Shown piece by piece: positions 63,596 through 64,000 of a stretch of 64,000 bases of DNA. Position numbers and translations under genes: made by a program. The notes under the pieces are model-generated. The model ran no database searches. It was not told where the DNA came from and worked only from the letters and a program-made list of their open reading frames with translations. Source of the DNA: Rosa chinensis (taxonomy: Eukaryota; Streptophyta; Magnoliopsida; Rosales; Rosaceae); assembly GCF_002994745.2 (NCBI RefSeq), contig NC_037093.1, positions 33,643,884 to 33,707,883 on the forward strand, written 5' to 3'. Numbering within the stretch: position 1 is the first letter of the stretch; each line of letters begins with the position of its first letter.

Positions 63596-63807
63596 TGTTG
63601 AGTAGGGTATGAGTTGAAACTAAGAGAACAAGAAGCTTTGGAGGATAAATTCTCACTTGTATTTTATATCTTGTACAGAGGCATATTTATACTACTTCAT
63701 ACAACCCTAATTCTAGACTAACAAGGAAAGTAATTAATCCTAATACTATTCAATTGATATAATCCTATTCCTACGAGTATTCCTAAAATAACTTATGACT
63801 CACAACA
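63596..63807 (-). repeat. 3' LTR of the minus-strand copia element (212 bp)
   Basis: Inverted ends TGTTG...CAACA bound it. The 5 bp at its outer edge (63591-63595, taaga) are the expected left target duplication. The other copy is outside the window. Confidence 0.85.
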
Positions 63808-63819
63808 CTCCCCCTCAAG
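63808..63819 (-). other. Polypurine tract of the copia element
   Basis: On the minus strand CTTGAGGGGGAG lies directly before the LTR and overlaps the stop codon of pol. Confidence 0.85.
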
Positions 63820-64000
63820 TTGGTGCATACACATCTTGAATGCCCAACTTGTTAAGTGAGTCATGAAATACCTTGACTGAGACACCCTTAGTCAGAACAT
63901 CTGCTAACTGCTCCTCGGTCGGAACGAATGGGAAGGCAATCAGATTTGCATCTAACTTCTCCTTGGTAAAGTGCCGATCAACTTCCACATGCTTCGTACG
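63815..64000 (-). CDS. Copia pol C-terminus (RNase H), partial
   Basis: The minus-strand frame is open from the window edge to the TGA at 63815-63817. It reads RTKHVEVDRHFTKEKLDANL, then FVPTEEQLADVLTKGVS and LNKLGIQDVYAPT, the well-known end of Ty1/copia RNase H, including the RTKHI/V-type motif and QLADxLTK. No stop occurs in the visible 61 codons, so this copy may be younger than the Gypsy element at 12193. Confidence 0.93.
   Translation of the reverse strand, partial: RTKHVEVDRHFTKEKLDANLIAFPFVPTEEQLADVLTKGVSVKVFHDSLNKLGIQDVYAPT

Larger units (their letters stand above)
63596..64000 (-). mobile_element. 3' end of a Ty1/copia element (minus strand, runs out of the window)
   Basis: From right to left on the minus strand: the pol C-terminus (RNase H), polypurine tract and 3' LTR. 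The LTR border dinucleotides and the pol sequence are clear. The rest of the element lies beyond 64000. Confidence 0.92.

Overview
This window is plant nuclear DNA. It has AT-rich intergenic sequence, split genes with GT-AG introns, plant-specific receptor-kinase and glycosidase families, and dense nested transposons. The family mix (GUB_WAK/LRK10L receptor kinase, GH35 beta-galactosidase, LINE-type tail, chromovirus-like Gypsy, CACTA and MULE elements) fits a eudicot. A Rosaceae species such as a strawberry or rose relative is my best guess, but that is inference, not proof.

Positions 1-5773 hold the only host gene that looks intact: an LRK10-like receptor kinase. Two complete ectodomain exons (494-1286 and 2428-3235) lie in tandem in front of a single set of downstream exons (24-nt micro-exon 4295-4318, membrane exon 4405-4746, kinase exon 4830-5773). 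Both ectodomain exons end in phase 1, so either gives an open frame when joined to the shared part (700 or 705 aa). This suggests alternative first exons that pair different ectodomains with one kinase.

Positions 5774-25360 are mostly repeats: a solo LTR with a perfect target duplication (7809-8899), a 99-bp LINE tail with a 17-bp duplication (9224-9322), a class I small heat-shock protein pseudogene on the minus strand (about 10600-11057), a decayed full-length Ty3/Gypsy element (12193-17562), a Pack-MULE carrying an F-box gene fragment (18058-19210), and a 5'-truncated LINE with RT and RNase H remnants (about 23255-25353).

Positions 25962-39118 are a broken beta-galactosidase (GH35) gene. 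One exon is split by a 10,538-bp non-autonomous CACTA element (28511-39048, TSD gga). That CACTA carries two solo LTRs of one family in opposite orientation (28900-31604 and 33454-36262) and minus-strand exon-like pieces of at least one captured gene.

Positions 39200-64000 are a nested stack. The 5' LTR of a gag-only copia/SIRE-like element (41942-42530 plus 58768-59309) is split by a 2.18-kb TG...CA element (42531-44708, TSD aagga). The right edge of that element is split by a 14,056-bp CACTA (44711-58766, TSD aaa) that carries a TNP2-type transposase with one in-frame stop and an apparently intact six-exon second gene of the plant En/Spm Transposase_24 type. The gag region continues to 61224, is followed by a Pack-MULE with a WD40-like gene fragment (61550-62799, TSD ttgatttta), and the window ends in the 3' end of a minus-strand copia element (63596-64000). 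I found no RNA genes, CRISPR arrays or bacterial-type features.

All calls come from reading the sequence and the translations. No database search was possible. Family names rest on recognised motifs, and exon boundaries were chosen by splice consensus and frame continuity.
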